Origin: Candidatus Moraniibacteriota bacterium
Lineage (GTDB): Bacteria; Patescibacteriota; Minisyncoccia; CAIUEV01
Direction of reading: 5' to 3'
Assembly: GCA_016867255.1 (NCBI GenBank)
Contig: VGKB01000001.1
Span: forward strand, 1 to 40,648
Length of the DNA: 40,648 nucleotides
How positions within the stretch are numbered: the stretch's first letter is position 1; every line of letters begins with the position of its first letter. The notes beneath the pieces are model-generated. The model did no database searches. It was not told the DNA's origin and saw only the letters and a list, made by a program, of their open reading frames with translations. This document shows, in pieces, positions 22,532 to 31,020 of the stretch. The translations under genes were made by a program, and so were the position numbers.

Positions 22532-22935
22532 TCAAACAAGCTGGAGGTTACTCCTTCCCGCGCCATGTCGGTTTGCATTTCGGTAGGCATTTGAGCCAGC
22601 GAAGTGCACATTTGGCCAAAGCCCTGCGCCATTTCTTCCGCAGTCGGTCCGCCGCCTTCCCATTCTCCACCTTGGGGGCTACCCTCATCCATCAATTCAT
22701 CGCGGTGGGTGTTGATGTAATTAGTTAAGGTCCCATCCGCCGCCATCGCGTTGATTTTGTTTTGGCAGGCGGTAGTGTCAGTAGGCGTGCTCATAACGCT
22801 TAACACTTGCCAAAAAATGTCGTCTTCGTCGGGAAGCGCTCGGTCACTAGGTCCGGCTTTAACTACATCGGGTTGGCTTAACGCAAGTACGGCAAACGCT
22901 GCGGCGCCAAGCAAGAATCTGTTTTTTGCTTTCAT
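22510..22935 (-). CDS. N-terminal part of a probable split secreted protein
   Basis: A 141-residue ORF with a typical signal peptide (MKAKNRFLLGAAAFAVLALS, cleavage expected after VVKA at about residue 27). A helical, Met/Glu-rich segment follows with two Cys (C57, C109). It stops at TAA 22512-22510, while an adjacent frame continues with protein-like sequence. If the two parts are one gene the protein would be about 360 residues. A promoter lies at 23034-23007. Confidence 0.65.
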   Translation of the reverse strand: MKAKNRFLLGAAAFAVLALSQPDVVKAGPSDRALPDEDDIFWQVLSVMSTPTDTTACQNKINAMAADGTLTNYINTHRDELMDEGSPQGGEWEGGGPTAEEMAQGFGQMCTSLAQMPTEMQTDMAREGVTSSLFDAPTGTA

Positions 22936-23006
22936 TTTTTTGTTTAGTTTAATATTTTGATATTTTTATTTTAGCCAAATATTCCTTTTGCGTTTTTACA
23001 AGTTAA

Positions 23007-23034
23007 ATTATGCCTTTATTATAAAAAACGTCAA
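23007..23034 (-). promoter_or_regulatory. Promoter for the secreted protein gene
   Basis: Minus-strand TTGACG (23034-23029) and CATAAT (23012-23007) with a 16-base spacer, leading to the ATG at 22935. Confidence 0.5.
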
Positions 23035-23107
23035 GCTCTTTAACTGTGCCGACTAACCGATGGAGTTTAAAAGGCGCTTAAAATAACAGAAGCTCAAGGA
23101 GGGGAAA

Positions 23108-24769
23108 ATGAGCATCTTGCAAAAACAGGAGCTGTTTCGGGTCATAGACCCGCGTTTTGGCAAAAACAACGTTTATCGTTTCCCGGCGCGAAGGACAATT
23201 TCGCTTGGCCCGGTAATGATTGCTACTATGGTTAACCGTTATTGCCCCGGAATCGTTTCCCGGGTGGTGAGCGAAAATAATTTTCACCGGAAAAGAGGGG
23301 CGCCGATAGGCAAGGACGAGCTTCCCAACCACGCGGCGCTTCAGAGAAAAAGAAAAGCCGATTATATAGGAATTTCAGCCAGCATCACCAACGCGGTGCC
23401 CCGGGCGAAAGAAGTCATAAAAACTTATCTTTCATTGCCGGAACCGCTTTCCCCCCGCTATATTTTGGTGGGCGGCTGGCATGCCGGCGATCTCCCCGAG
23501 GAATTTCTTGAGTTGGGGCGAAATGTGGTAGTCTTCCACGGCGAGGCGGAAGAGAACGTGGTAGCTTTTTTTAAAGCCGTTCGCTCCGGCCAGCCCCTTT
23601 CCGCTGTTCGGGGAATATCATATTGGGATAAGGGTGAGATAAAGAGAAACGGTCCCCGTTTTCCCCTTATTCCCCGTGAGAGGATGGATTTGCTTCCCGC
23701 GCCGGATTTTGGCTTGGTGGATTACGCCAAGATCAAAATCTTTCCCCTCCAGAGGACGCGCGGCTGCAGCGGCAAGTGCCGTTTCTGCCGGGTGAGAACC
23801 CCTCCCCGCTCCATCTCACCGCGCCGGTTTTTAGAACAAGTTGAGATGGTGGTGGGCCAAGGGGGCCGCCGGATCTTTTTTGTGGACGATCACTTTGAGG
23901 GAGATTTGAGAGGCGCCCGCGCCGTCTTGAAAAGACTGGCGTTGCTCCGAGAGAGGAGAATAAAACTAAGGATAACCACCCAGAATCGTCTCTCTCTGGG
24001 AGACGATCCGGAAACCTTACGTTTAATGAGCGAAGCCGGGGTTGAAACGGCCGCGGTGGGCTGTGAATCGCCTATTCCGAAGGAACTCAGAGCTATGCAA
24101 AAGCCCATTGATCATCCGGAAAAAATGGTTGAGTGGGTGCGCGCTTTCTCCCAACAGGGGATAAATCTGCATATGATGCTCATATTTTGCTATCCGATGC
24201 CTCCTTTTTTGGGAGAGTCTCCAAATGGCAAAAGCGATGAATTGCTTTCCGCCAAAGCCCGCTCTCGCTTGTTTTGGCGTTTTATTAAGAACGCCCGCCC
24301 GGCCACCCTGCAAGTTCTGCTTTATACACCTATTCCGGGCACTCCGGACTGGAAATTATTGGAAAACGGCGGTCGCATCCGGCGGGATATGGGCTGGGAA
24401 TACTATGACGGCACCCATCTGGTTTTTAAGCCGGATGAAGGGCTTAACCCTTTGGAGGTTCAGAGAGAAATTGAATGGCTAATGAGAAGGTTTTACGCCT
24501 GGAGAATCATCTGGATGTTCGGCCGGTTTTCTCTTTTGATTCACTTGGCGAAAGTGGGGATAGCTACCGTCTCTATGCCGTTCGTTTGGGCGTCTGAACT
24601 GCCGTTTGTTTATCGCGGCGGCTACGGTTTTAAAAGGTGGTTTCGGACCGCCTGGGAAAAGCCGGTCCGTAAATTTAGGAATGCCATAAACCGCTTCAGC
24701 GCCCAGTGGATAATCCTTGATTGGATGAAGCAGTTTAAGCTCTCCAAATTCAAGGAATATTGGAGCTGA
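23108..24769 (+). CDS. Radical SAM protein with B12-binding-type N-terminal domain
   Basis: A 553-residue protein. The N-terminal region has the B12-binding-like pattern (YIGISASIT, LVGGWHAGDLPEEFL). The radical SAM core has the cluster motif CSGKCRFC (C220, C224, C227) and FFVDDHF. The C-terminal segment with paired Arg/Trp and hydrophobic stretches resembles BchE-like proteins and may touch the membrane. Such enzymes use S-adenosylmethionine and sometimes cobalamin for methylation or ring chemistry; the substrate is unknown. A perfect ribosome-binding site (CAAGGAGGGG) precedes the ATG, and a terminator follows. It appears to be a single-gene unit. Confidence 0.85.
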   Translation: MSILQKQELFRVIDPRFGKNNVYRFPARRTISLGPVMIATMVNRYCPGIVSRVVSENNFHRKRGAPIGKDELPNHAALQRKRKADYIGISASITNAVPRAKEVIKTYLSLPEPLSPRYILVGGWHAGDLPEEFLELGRNVVVFHGEAEENVVAFFKAVRSGQPLSAVRGISYWDKGEIKRNGPRFPLIPRERMDLLPAPDFGLVDYAKIKIFPLQRTRGCSGKCRFCRVRTPPRSISPRRFLEQVEMVVGQGGRRIFFVDDHFEGDLRGARAVLKRLALLRERRIKLRITTQNRLSLGDDPETLRLMSEAGVETAAVGCESPIPKELRAMQKPIDHPEKMVEWVRAFSQQGINLHMMLIFCYPMPPFLGESPNGKSDELLSAKARSRLFWRFIKNARPATLQVLLYTPIPGTPDWKLLENGGRIRRDMGWEYYDGTHLVFKPDEGLNPLEVQREIEWLMRRFYAWRIIWMFGRFSLLIHLAKVGIATVSMPFVWASELPFVYRGGYGFKRWFRTAWEKPVRKFRNAINRFSAQWIILDWMKQFKLSKFKEYWS

Positions 24770-24795
24770 GCCGGGTTTGAATTCTAAAAGAAAAT

Positions 24796-24834
24796 GCCTG
24801 CGAGACGAGATGTCCATCGCGGGCTTTTTATTTT
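24796..24834 (+). terminator. Intrinsic terminator after the radical SAM gene
   Basis: GCCTGCGA (24796-24803) pairs with TCGCGGGC (24817-24824), one T-G pair included, followed by TTTTTATTTT. It lies 26 bases beyond the stop codon. The T-tract touches the end of the convergent peptidase gene. Confidence 0.8.
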
Positions 24835-25327
24835 AATATGTAGCGTCTAGCACGCATGTCTCCTCCGTAATATAAACCGCTTGCCGCTCTTGCAGGAAAT
24901 TTTGCGGGTTGAGCCAGATTTCGTTTAGCACGGAGGCATCCGGCTCATGGCCGCGAAAGCGTATTCCCGGAACCCTGTAAAGCGCGAAATGCAGGTGTTT
25001 TCTTTCGCCGGCAGTTTCCGGGCTGAAACCCGCGCCGAGATACGCGAGCAACTGCCCCGGCTTGACCCGATTGTCCTGTTTTACTAAAGCGTCGTACAAT
25101 CTAATATGGCCGTAAAGGGCGGTTGAATTTTGATCTTCCAAACTCACTAAAATTACTCCTCCGTAGCCGGCCACCTGCCCAATATATTTTACTGTCCCAG
25201 CCGCTGTAGCATAGACCGGCACATCCCAATTCTCTTCTCCGGGAAAAATCTCCAGGTCATTGCCGGCAGGTGCCCGACCAGCTAGAGTGGATGACGCCCG
25301 GCCGCAGATTTGTCGGAAAACAACCAT
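24833..25327 (-). pseudogene. M23 (LytM-type) peptidase domain, frameshifted from its N-terminal part
   Basis: The catalytic domain of a zinc endopeptidase that cuts peptidoglycan cross-links. Seen are GNDLEIF (metal-binding Asp), VYATAAGTVKYIG, ALYGHIR and the HLHF motif. The first metal-binding His is missing in this frame but is found in the overlapping upstream frame (PGVIHSSWSG). Joining the frames near 25257-25275 gives the standard H-x(n)-D ... HxH set. The ATG at 25327 lies inside the other ORF and codes non-family residues. This is best read as the second half of one gene with a +1 shift. Confidence 0.7.
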
Positions 25328-25943
25328 CCACAGGTATTTTCACTCCATCTAAATAGTAACTCCCCGAACAATGCCACAAAGAGCCGCACCCGGTCGGGAC
25401 GCATTGATTGCTGCTACTGCTATCGGTATTTTTACTTTTGCTGTCGGCACTTTTCTGCTTATTGTTGTTTTTGTTTTTTGTTGTTTTGGTCGTCTTTACT
25501 GTGTTTGTATTGGTGTTTACGCCATTGATAATTTTTTTCCAACTGTTGTCTCCCGAAGAAAAGACTGTTGCGATAATGAAGACAATAACCCCCAGTAAAA
25601 TTATTGCCGCTAACGCTCCGTTCTGAGCTTCGGTTGTCTGCGTGGCCGAAGGCGAGGGAGAAAACGCCATGGGCGCAGAATCGCTTTTTGGCTGTATATC
25701 ATCCTCCAGCCCGCCGAAAAAGAGGTAAAGAAAAATTCGCCACACTACGGCAACAACTACGCAATAAACAACTAAGCCAACGCCGATGGACAGGAGATTC
25801 TGTTGGTTGGTAAAAAATTCAAGCGGTTTGAGCTTTTGGGAAAAGTAAAAATAAGAAATGGCTCCAAAAGGCAATAAATAGACAATTATTTTTGCCAGCC
25901 GATAGTACCATTTCTTTTCCAAAGAAGATTTTTTAATGGCCAT
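25257..25943 (-). CDS. Membrane-anchored N-terminal part of the split M23 peptidase
   Basis: A 228-residue ORF with three hydrophobic segments (residues about 17-33, 48-75 and 110-127) and a low-complexity Asn/Thr/Lys linker. A short Cys-bearing region (CVPTGCGSLWHCSGSYYLDG) and the segment PGVIHSSWSG follow, before a TGA stop at 25259-25257. The IH in the last segment fits the first zinc ligand of M23 peptidases, and the rest of that domain continues in the +1 frame. The product would be an envelope-bound cell-wall hydrolase if the frames are joined. Confidence 0.65.
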   Translation of the reverse strand: MAIKKSSLEKKWYYRLAKIIVYLLPFGAISYFYFSQKLKPLEFFTNQQNLLSIGVGLVVYCVVVAVVWRIFLYLFFGGLEDDIQPKSDSAPMAFSPSPSATQTTEAQNGALAAIILLGVIVFIIATVFSSGDNSWKKIINGVNTNTNTVKTTKTTKNKNNNKQKSADSKSKNTDSSSSNQCVPTGCGSLWHCSGSYYLDGVKIPVDGCFPTNLRPGVIHSSWSGTCRQ

Positions 25944-26062
25944 GTTTTTATTTTATCATAAATAATCCGGATTATTCAATTAGGTAACTAATAACCGCAT
26001 GTTTATGGAGTTTTCAGAATCCCTTTGATTAAGTCCACGCCGTTGTCTTTGTGCAAAATCAT

Positions 26063-26092
26063 GCTGGTAACGTACCAGGGTACGTTACCAGC
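26063..26092. repeat. Perfect 14-bp palindrome at the end of the ATPase gene
   Basis: GCTGGTAACGTACC (26063-26076), two bases AG, then the exact inverse GGTACGTTACCAGC (26079-26092). A further partial copy TACGTTAC follows at 26093-26100, inside the last codons of the ATPase gene. The hairpin could protect or end the transcript, although no T-run follows. Confidence 0.7.
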
Positions 26093-28761
26093 TACGTTAC
26101 TCTTTTTGGATAAACAAAAAACTTCTTAAATATTTCAATTGCCAACAATTCCAAAAACGCGACCAGGATAATTATAAGCCACTCGACGATCCCCAGGGGC
26201 ACTGTCCCGGTTATTTTCTGAAAAGCCGGCAAGTATACAGCCAGGAACAGAAGGGTCATCCCGATTACAGCTGCCGCATTAAGGTAGTAGTTGGAAAATA
26301 TGTCTTTGCGAAAAACCGGCTTTCTGAGTGAACGGACACAAAAGGCGAATGTCAGCGAGTCAAAAGCAATAAGGGCAAAAACCAGCGTCCGCACCCGTTC
26401 TATTTCGGGAATTATGTTAAGCGCGGAGAGGTAAAGCAGAAACGCTGCCAAGCCGTTGATAAGAAAAATCGCCGCCATCCATTTTTTTAAATCCCTCCCA
26501 ATAATAGGAGCATTTGGTTTTCTGGGCTTTTCCTTCATTAAGCCGTCAGTCTCCTTTTCAGTGGTGAGGGCTATGTCGGGGAAACTGTCCTCCACCAAAT
26601 TAATCCAGAGGATTTGGGCGGGTAAAAGCGGCAAAGGAAGTCCCAGGATGGCCGCACCCAGAAAAACGAATACTTCGGAAAAGTCGTCAGCTACCAAGTA
26701 AATGAACACTTTCTTGATGTTTTCAAAAGCCAGCCGGCCCTGTTCAATAGCTTTGTCGATTATGTTAAAATTATTATCAAGCAGGATTAAGTCGGCCACT
26801 TCTTTGGCTATGTCGGTGCCGGATCCCACCACCACGCTTACGTCAGAAGCTTTGAGGGCGGGAGTGTCATTGATCCCGTCACCGAACATAGCTACCACTT
26901 CGCCATTTCCGTGAAGCGCCTTTATTATCTTTAATTTTTGTTCCGGCAGAACCCGAGCAAAAACCTTTACTTTTCTAATCCTTTTTTGCAGGGCTTTGTC
27001 GGCGATTGACATGAGTTCCGCCCCCTCCATAACTTCCTCTTTTTTAATTGCCATTCCGACTTCCTTGGCAATCGCCCAAGCGGTGTTTTTGTGGTCTCCC
27101 GTTACCATAATCAGTTTGATTCCCGCTTTTTTGATTTTTTCCACCGTTTCTTTGACTTGGTTTCTCACCGGGTCTTTGAGAGCGACAAGCCCGACAAAAA
27201 CTAACTCTTTGGCGGAATCTTCCAGATTGTCCGGATCTTTTTCAAAATCGCGGTAAGCACACGCCACCAACCGCAGGCCTTTCGCGGAAAGCCGGTTTAT
27301 CTTGGTATCGATTTTTCCAGCTAATTCCCGACCCAGCCGGATTGTTTTTCCGTTTTCGTAGAACCAGTTGGATTTGGCGAGAATTTTTTCCGGCGCCCCC
27401 AAAGAAAACAATCTTCTTTCGTCTTTGTTTTTCTTTCTCAAGTAAAAAGCCAGTTTTAAATCGGAATTGAAACAAACCTTTTTCACCAACGGATAGTTTT
27501 CTTCTAGTCGTTTTAGGTCAAGTCCCGACTGGATGCCCGCTTCCAACAGAGCTTTCTCCGTAAAACGGCCTCTTATCACCGGCTGGTGTAATTCGTCCCC
27601 CGGCTTTTCGAAGTATGCCTCATTGGCAAGGGAGGCTACCTCCAGGACAAAAAGGCGGGAGCCGGAAATTTTTTCCAATGGGCCAAATCCTTTTGGGAGG
27701 TTGCGGACGGAAAAGTCGCGAATTCCTGTCAGAATTCGGCTTACTTTCATCTCTCCTTCGGTAAGCGTCCCAGTTTTATCGGTGCAAACCACGGTCACGC
27801 TTCCTAGAGCTTCCGTGGCAGAGAGCCTTTTTACCACCCCTTTTTCCCCGAGCACCCTTTTCATGGCAAAAACCAGAATGATGGTAATTGCCGGCAACAG
27901 TCCCTCGGGAATGGCGGAAACGCTCAATGCCAAGGCGGCTGAAAAGACTTCGGTAAGATCTTTTTCGGTGTAATATCCCAGGATAACTAATGCGAAAGCG
28001 ACGGTCACTACAAAAAAACCAATGAATTTTGACAAATAGGCAATTTTTTTCTGGACGGGGGTCTTGGGCTCCTCGGTTTCAGCCAATACTTTTACCACCC
28101 TTCCGAACTCAGTCCCATTTCCAGTGGCAACGACTATCGCCTTGGCTTCGCCCTGTTCCACGGTGGTTCCCGCAAAAACCATGTTCTTCCTGGCGGTTAT
28201 TTCGGTTTCTCCGTCCAATATGGCGCCGGTTTCTTTTACGACTTCCCGGGATTCTCCGGTCAGGCTGGCTTCATTAACGTTCAGTCCGTTAACTTTAATA
28301 AGGCGCGCGTCGGCGGGAACGCTGTCCCCTGCCCGCAGAAAAACAACGTCTCCCGGAACCAGGTCTTCGCCGCCAATTTCTTTTCGGCCGCCGTCCCTCA
28401 GGACTTTTACTCTTGTCCCAACCATTCTCTTGAGCAGTTTCAGGGATTCGTTGGCCTTTCTCTCCTGATAGAAGCCGACGGTCGTGTTGACCAGCACGAC
28501 CAGTATGACAAAAATCGAATCCGAATAGTTGCCCATGAAAAAAGACACGACGACCACCGCCGACAATATGTACATCAAGGGGCTTTTGAACTGGCGCAAG
28601 AATAACGTAAGATTTGAAACGCTTTTTTTCTGAGGCAGGACGTTCAGTCCAAATTGCCTTTGGCGGGAAGCAGCTTCTTCGGAACTAAGGCCTTGGAGAG
28701 AAGTCTCTAATTTTTTTGCGGTTTGGGCAGCCGAATAAGTGTGCCAGGGCGAGCTTGCCAT
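26092..28761 (-). CDS. P2-type cation-transporting ATPase (calcium ATPase-like)
   Basis: An 889-residue P-type ATPase. The actuator loop has LTGES (167-171), the phosphorylation site is D328 in DKTGTLT, and GDGINDTPAL completes the nucleotide domain hinge. The M4 motif SVSAIPEGLLP (PEGL at 285-288) and the M6 segment ILWINLVEDSFPD place it with P2-type Ca/Na/K pumps rather than heavy-metal pumps. The calcium ATPase M6 pattern NLVTDGLP is changed to NLVEDSFP, so the ion is uncertain. A CaCA antiporter gene lies upstream on the same strand, which favours calcium or another hard cation. Confidence 0.9.
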   Translation of the reverse strand: MASSPWHTYSAAQTAKKLETSLQGLSSEEAASRQRQFGLNVLPQKKSVSNLTLFLRQFKSPLMYILSAVVVVSFFMGNYSDSIFVILVVLVNTTVGFYQERKANESLKLLKRMVGTRVKVLRDGGRKEIGGEDLVPGDVVFLRAGDSVPADARLIKVNGLNVNEASLTGESREVVKETGAILDGETEITARKNMVFAGTTVEQGEAKAIVVATGNGTEFGRVVKVLAETEEPKTPVQKKIAYLSKFIGFFVVTVAFALVILGYYTEKDLTEVFSAALALSVSAIPEGLLPAITIILVFAMKRVLGEKGVVKRLSATEALGSVTVVCTDKTGTLTEGEMKVSRILTGIRDFSVRNLPKGFGPLEKISGSRLFVLEVASLANEAYFEKPGDELHQPVIRGRFTEKALLEAGIQSGLDLKRLEENYPLVKKVCFNSDLKLAFYLRKKNKDERRLFSLGAPEKILAKSNWFYENGKTIRLGRELAGKIDTKINRLSAKGLRLVACAYRDFEKDPDNLEDSAKELVFVGLVALKDPVRNQVKETVEKIKKAGIKLIMVTGDHKNTAWAIAKEVGMAIKKEEVMEGAELMSIADKALQKRIRKVKVFARVLPEQKLKIIKALHGNGEVVAMFGDGINDTPALKASDVSVVVGSGTDIAKEVADLILLDNNFNIIDKAIEQGRLAFENIKKVFIYLVADDFSEVFVFLGAAILGLPLPLLPAQILWINLVEDSFPDIALTTEKETDGLMKEKPRKPNAPIIGRDLKKWMAAIFLINGLAAFLLYLSALNIIPEIERVRTLVFALIAFDSLTFAFCVRSLRKPVFRKDIFSNYYLNAAAVIGMTLLFLAVYLPAFQKITGTVPLGIVEWLIIILVAFLELLAIEIFKKFFVYPKRVT

Positions 28762-28837
28762 TTTAGTATTTCTGGTATTTAGGGTAACTCATTTTACTAA
28801 ATCTTTTATTATAAGTATTTCGAAATTCCGATCATAG

Positions 28838-29806
28838 TTATTCCGATATAATTGGCAATAAAAACTCTTTATGAATATATATTTCCGTGACAAGAAACAA
28901 CAGATAAAACGCAAAAAGAACCAGTCCTTCCCTGCGCGATATTGTGTTTTTAGTTCTGGCAAAATGGTAGAAAGCCAGAAGTCCGACAACTAGAAACAAC
29001 AAACTCACTAAGTAACTGTTGGTGAGAATGACCGCCTCCCCGTTTATCAATGTCAGTATGCCGAGAAGGAAAGTGTTAAAAGAAGCGCTCCCTACATAAT
29101 TGCCGAAAGCTATCTGGTTGCTTTTCATAAACACAGAGCGGACAACGAAAGAAAGTTCCGGGATATTAGTTCCAACCCCAATGACCAGTAAACTTATTAA
29201 AAACGGTGACAGGTTAAAAATCTGCGAAAAATGCAAGGTTTGCTCGACAATAAACCGGCTGGCGATGAAAATGGTGGCGATCCCAAAACTTATCCTGAGA
29301 AATTCTCGGCTTGTCCTTGTAACTAAACCAGGGTTGACGTTTTTAATTTTTTCCAATATACCTCTTTTTAATTGGATGGCAATGATTAAAGAAGCAAAAA
29401 ATGCTAACGAAATCAAAGCGTCTATTCTGTCTATCCGGCCATCCATAGCAAGGACAACGGAGAGGGAGATGACCGTCAGGGATGCCGGCAGGTTAAAACC
29501 CCGTAATTCAGCGTTAACTCTTATTTTACTGCCGGTAATTGCTAGAAGCGGAATTATCAGCATAAAAACCACGATACAGCCTCCGATAAGATTGCCTACG
29601 TATATTTCAGGATCATTTGTGAGAATAGAGTTTATCCCGACTGAAAATTCGGTAATGGAGGTGAAGAATCCCAATACCAAAAAGGATATCGTGAAACAAG
29701 AGATTTTTAAAGCTCTTGATAGCCGCTCGACTGATTTTATTATTATCCCCGAACCGATCCAAACACCAGCGAAAGACAGGACGTAGATCAAAATATGGTT
29801 TATCAT
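28838..29806 (-). CDS. CaCA-family sodium/calcium-type antiporter (YrbG-like)
   Basis: A 322-residue integral membrane protein with about ten hydrophobic segments and the two inverted alpha repeats of the CaCA family. The first has GFFTSITEFSVGI and GNLIGGCIVVF; the second has GVGTNIPELSFVV and GNYVGSASFNTF. The conserved Glu in each repeat (TEFS and PELS) is the ion ligand. Members exchange calcium for sodium or protons. The gene ends 76 bases before the P-type ATPase on the same strand, and together they may control cytoplasmic calcium. Confidence 0.88.
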   Translation of the reverse strand: MINHILIYVLSFAGVWIGSGIIIKSVERLSRALKISCFTISFLVLGFFTSITEFSVGINSILTNDPEIYVGNLIGGCIVVFMLIIPLLAITGSKIRVNAELRGFNLPASLTVISLSVVLAMDGRIDRIDALISLAFFASLIIAIQLKRGILEKIKNVNPGLVTRTSREFLRISFGIATIFIASRFIVEQTLHFSQIFNLSPFLISLLVIGVGTNIPELSFVVRSVFMKSNQIAFGNYVGSASFNTFLLGILTLINGEAVILTNSYLVSLLFLVVGLLAFYHFARTKNTISRREGLVLFAFYLLFLVTEIYIHKEFLLPIISE

Positions 29807-29897
29807 CTTACTGTTTTATTCTTGGGAATTTTATTCTTCGGTTTTTTGGTTTTGACTTTCTTTATCTTTGTTTTTAATAGCGTAGTCAGGTTAAAAA

Positions 29898-29906
29898 TGA
29901 TATAAT
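29898..29906 (+). promoter_or_regulatory. Extended -10 promoter for the GH130/GT4 genes
   Basis: TGATATAAT: a TATAAT at 29901-29906 with the extended TGn element just before it. No good -35 is seen, which is usual for this class. The leader to the ATG at 29991 would be about 77 bases. Confidence 0.5.
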
Positions 29907-29990
29907 ATACATAGTAAGGTATATTTATTCTTAGAGCGCAAATACTTTTATAGGGTTACTTTGAACATAATAAACTAACAAAAAGTGTAA

Positions 29991-31019
29991 ATGTTGGATA
30001 TCAAAGATGAGGGTGTTATTCTAGAAAAGAGCAAACACAAATTTGAAAACGAAGCAGTTTTAAACCCCGGTTGCATCGAGGAAAACGAGGTTATTCACAT
30101 GTTTTATCGGGCAGTCGAAAAAGGAAATTATTCAACTTTGGGCTATTGCCAATTGGACAAAAACAATCGCTTGATCGAAAGACACGATAAACCATTTATG
30201 GTTCCACAATTTGATTATGAAAAACACGGCATCGAGGATCCCAGAATACAAAAAATTGGCGATACATATTATCTTTTTTATACCGCATATGACGGGAAGA
30301 ACGCCCGGATTGCTTATGCCTTAAGCCGGGATTTGAAAACTTTTGAAAAAAGGGGGTTAGTTTCCCCCTCAATGACATATGACGAGGCGGAAGATATCTT
30401 CCGGAAATCCTGCGGACTCCAAGAAAAATATTTTCTCTTCGAATCTTTTTATAAAGAGAAGCACGGATTGGATGTTTTGCTTTGGGAAAAAGACGCTTTT
30501 CTCCTCCCGGAGAAAATTAAGGGAAAATTTGTGCTATTCCACCGGATTTTGCCGGGAATCCAAATCGTACACTTCAAGGATTTTGAAGAGCTTAAATCCA
30601 TTGCATTCTGGAAGGAATATTTAAAAAATTTGGGGAAGAACATTGTCATAGATCCAAAAAATTGGTTCGAGATAAGGAATGTGGGCGGAGGATGCCCGCC
30701 GATAGAAACAAAAAAGGGATGGCTTTTAATTTATCATGCGGTGGAAGATACTAATCATGGCAAAGTGTACCATGCCGCGGTAGCCCTTCTTGATAAGAAA
30801 AATCCTTTGAAAGTGTTGAGCCGATTGAATTATCCCCTTTTTTCCCCAAACGAACCATGGGAAAGAATAGGAGTTGTAAACAATGTGGTTTTTCCAACTA
30901 GCGCCATCTTAAGATCTGGGCGAGTCACCGTGTTCTACGGAGCCGCGGACCAATTAATTGCGGCTAAATCCTTTAAGCTTTCTGACCTTTTAGATGAGCT
31001 CAAAAAAAACAAGGGGTAA
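29991..31019 (+). CDS. GH130-family mannoside phosphorylase/hydrolase
   Basis: A 342-residue five-bladed beta-propeller enzyme of glycoside hydrolase family 130. The catalytic Asp is D83 in the signature GIEDPRI, with NEAVLNPGCI near the N-terminus. The later GGGCPPIETKKGWLLIYH and FPTSAILRSG segments are also characteristic. GH130 enzymes act on beta-mannosides, either by phosphorolysis (yielding mannose 1-phosphate) or hydrolysis. The gene is one base away from a GT4-type gene, so the two are one operon and probably act on the same mannose-containing glycan or storage polymer. Specificity cannot be read from the sequence. Confidence 0.88.
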   Translation: MLDIKDEGVILEKSKHKFENEAVLNPGCIEENEVIHMFYRAVEKGNYSTLGYCQLDKNNRLIERHDKPFMVPQFDYEKHGIEDPRIQKIGDTYYLFYTAYDGKNARIAYALSRDLKTFEKRGLVSPSMTYDEAEDIFRKSCGLQEKYFLFESFYKEKHGLDVLLWEKDAFLLPEKIKGKFVLFHRILPGIQIVHFKDFEELKSIAFWKEYLKNLGKNIVIDPKNWFEIRNVGGGCPPIETKKGWLLIYHAVEDTNHGKVYHAAVALLDKKNPLKVLSRLNYPLFSPNEPWERIGVVNNVVFPTSAILRSGRVTVFYGAADQLIAAKSFKLSDLLDELKKNKG

Positions 31020-31020
31020 A

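Noticed and set aside
25257..25259. TGA read as glycine (code 25, as in some Patescibacteria)
   Set aside because: Reading through TGA here gives non-family residues, whereas the +1 frame gives M23 motifs. leuS also ends in TGA at the expected C-terminus.
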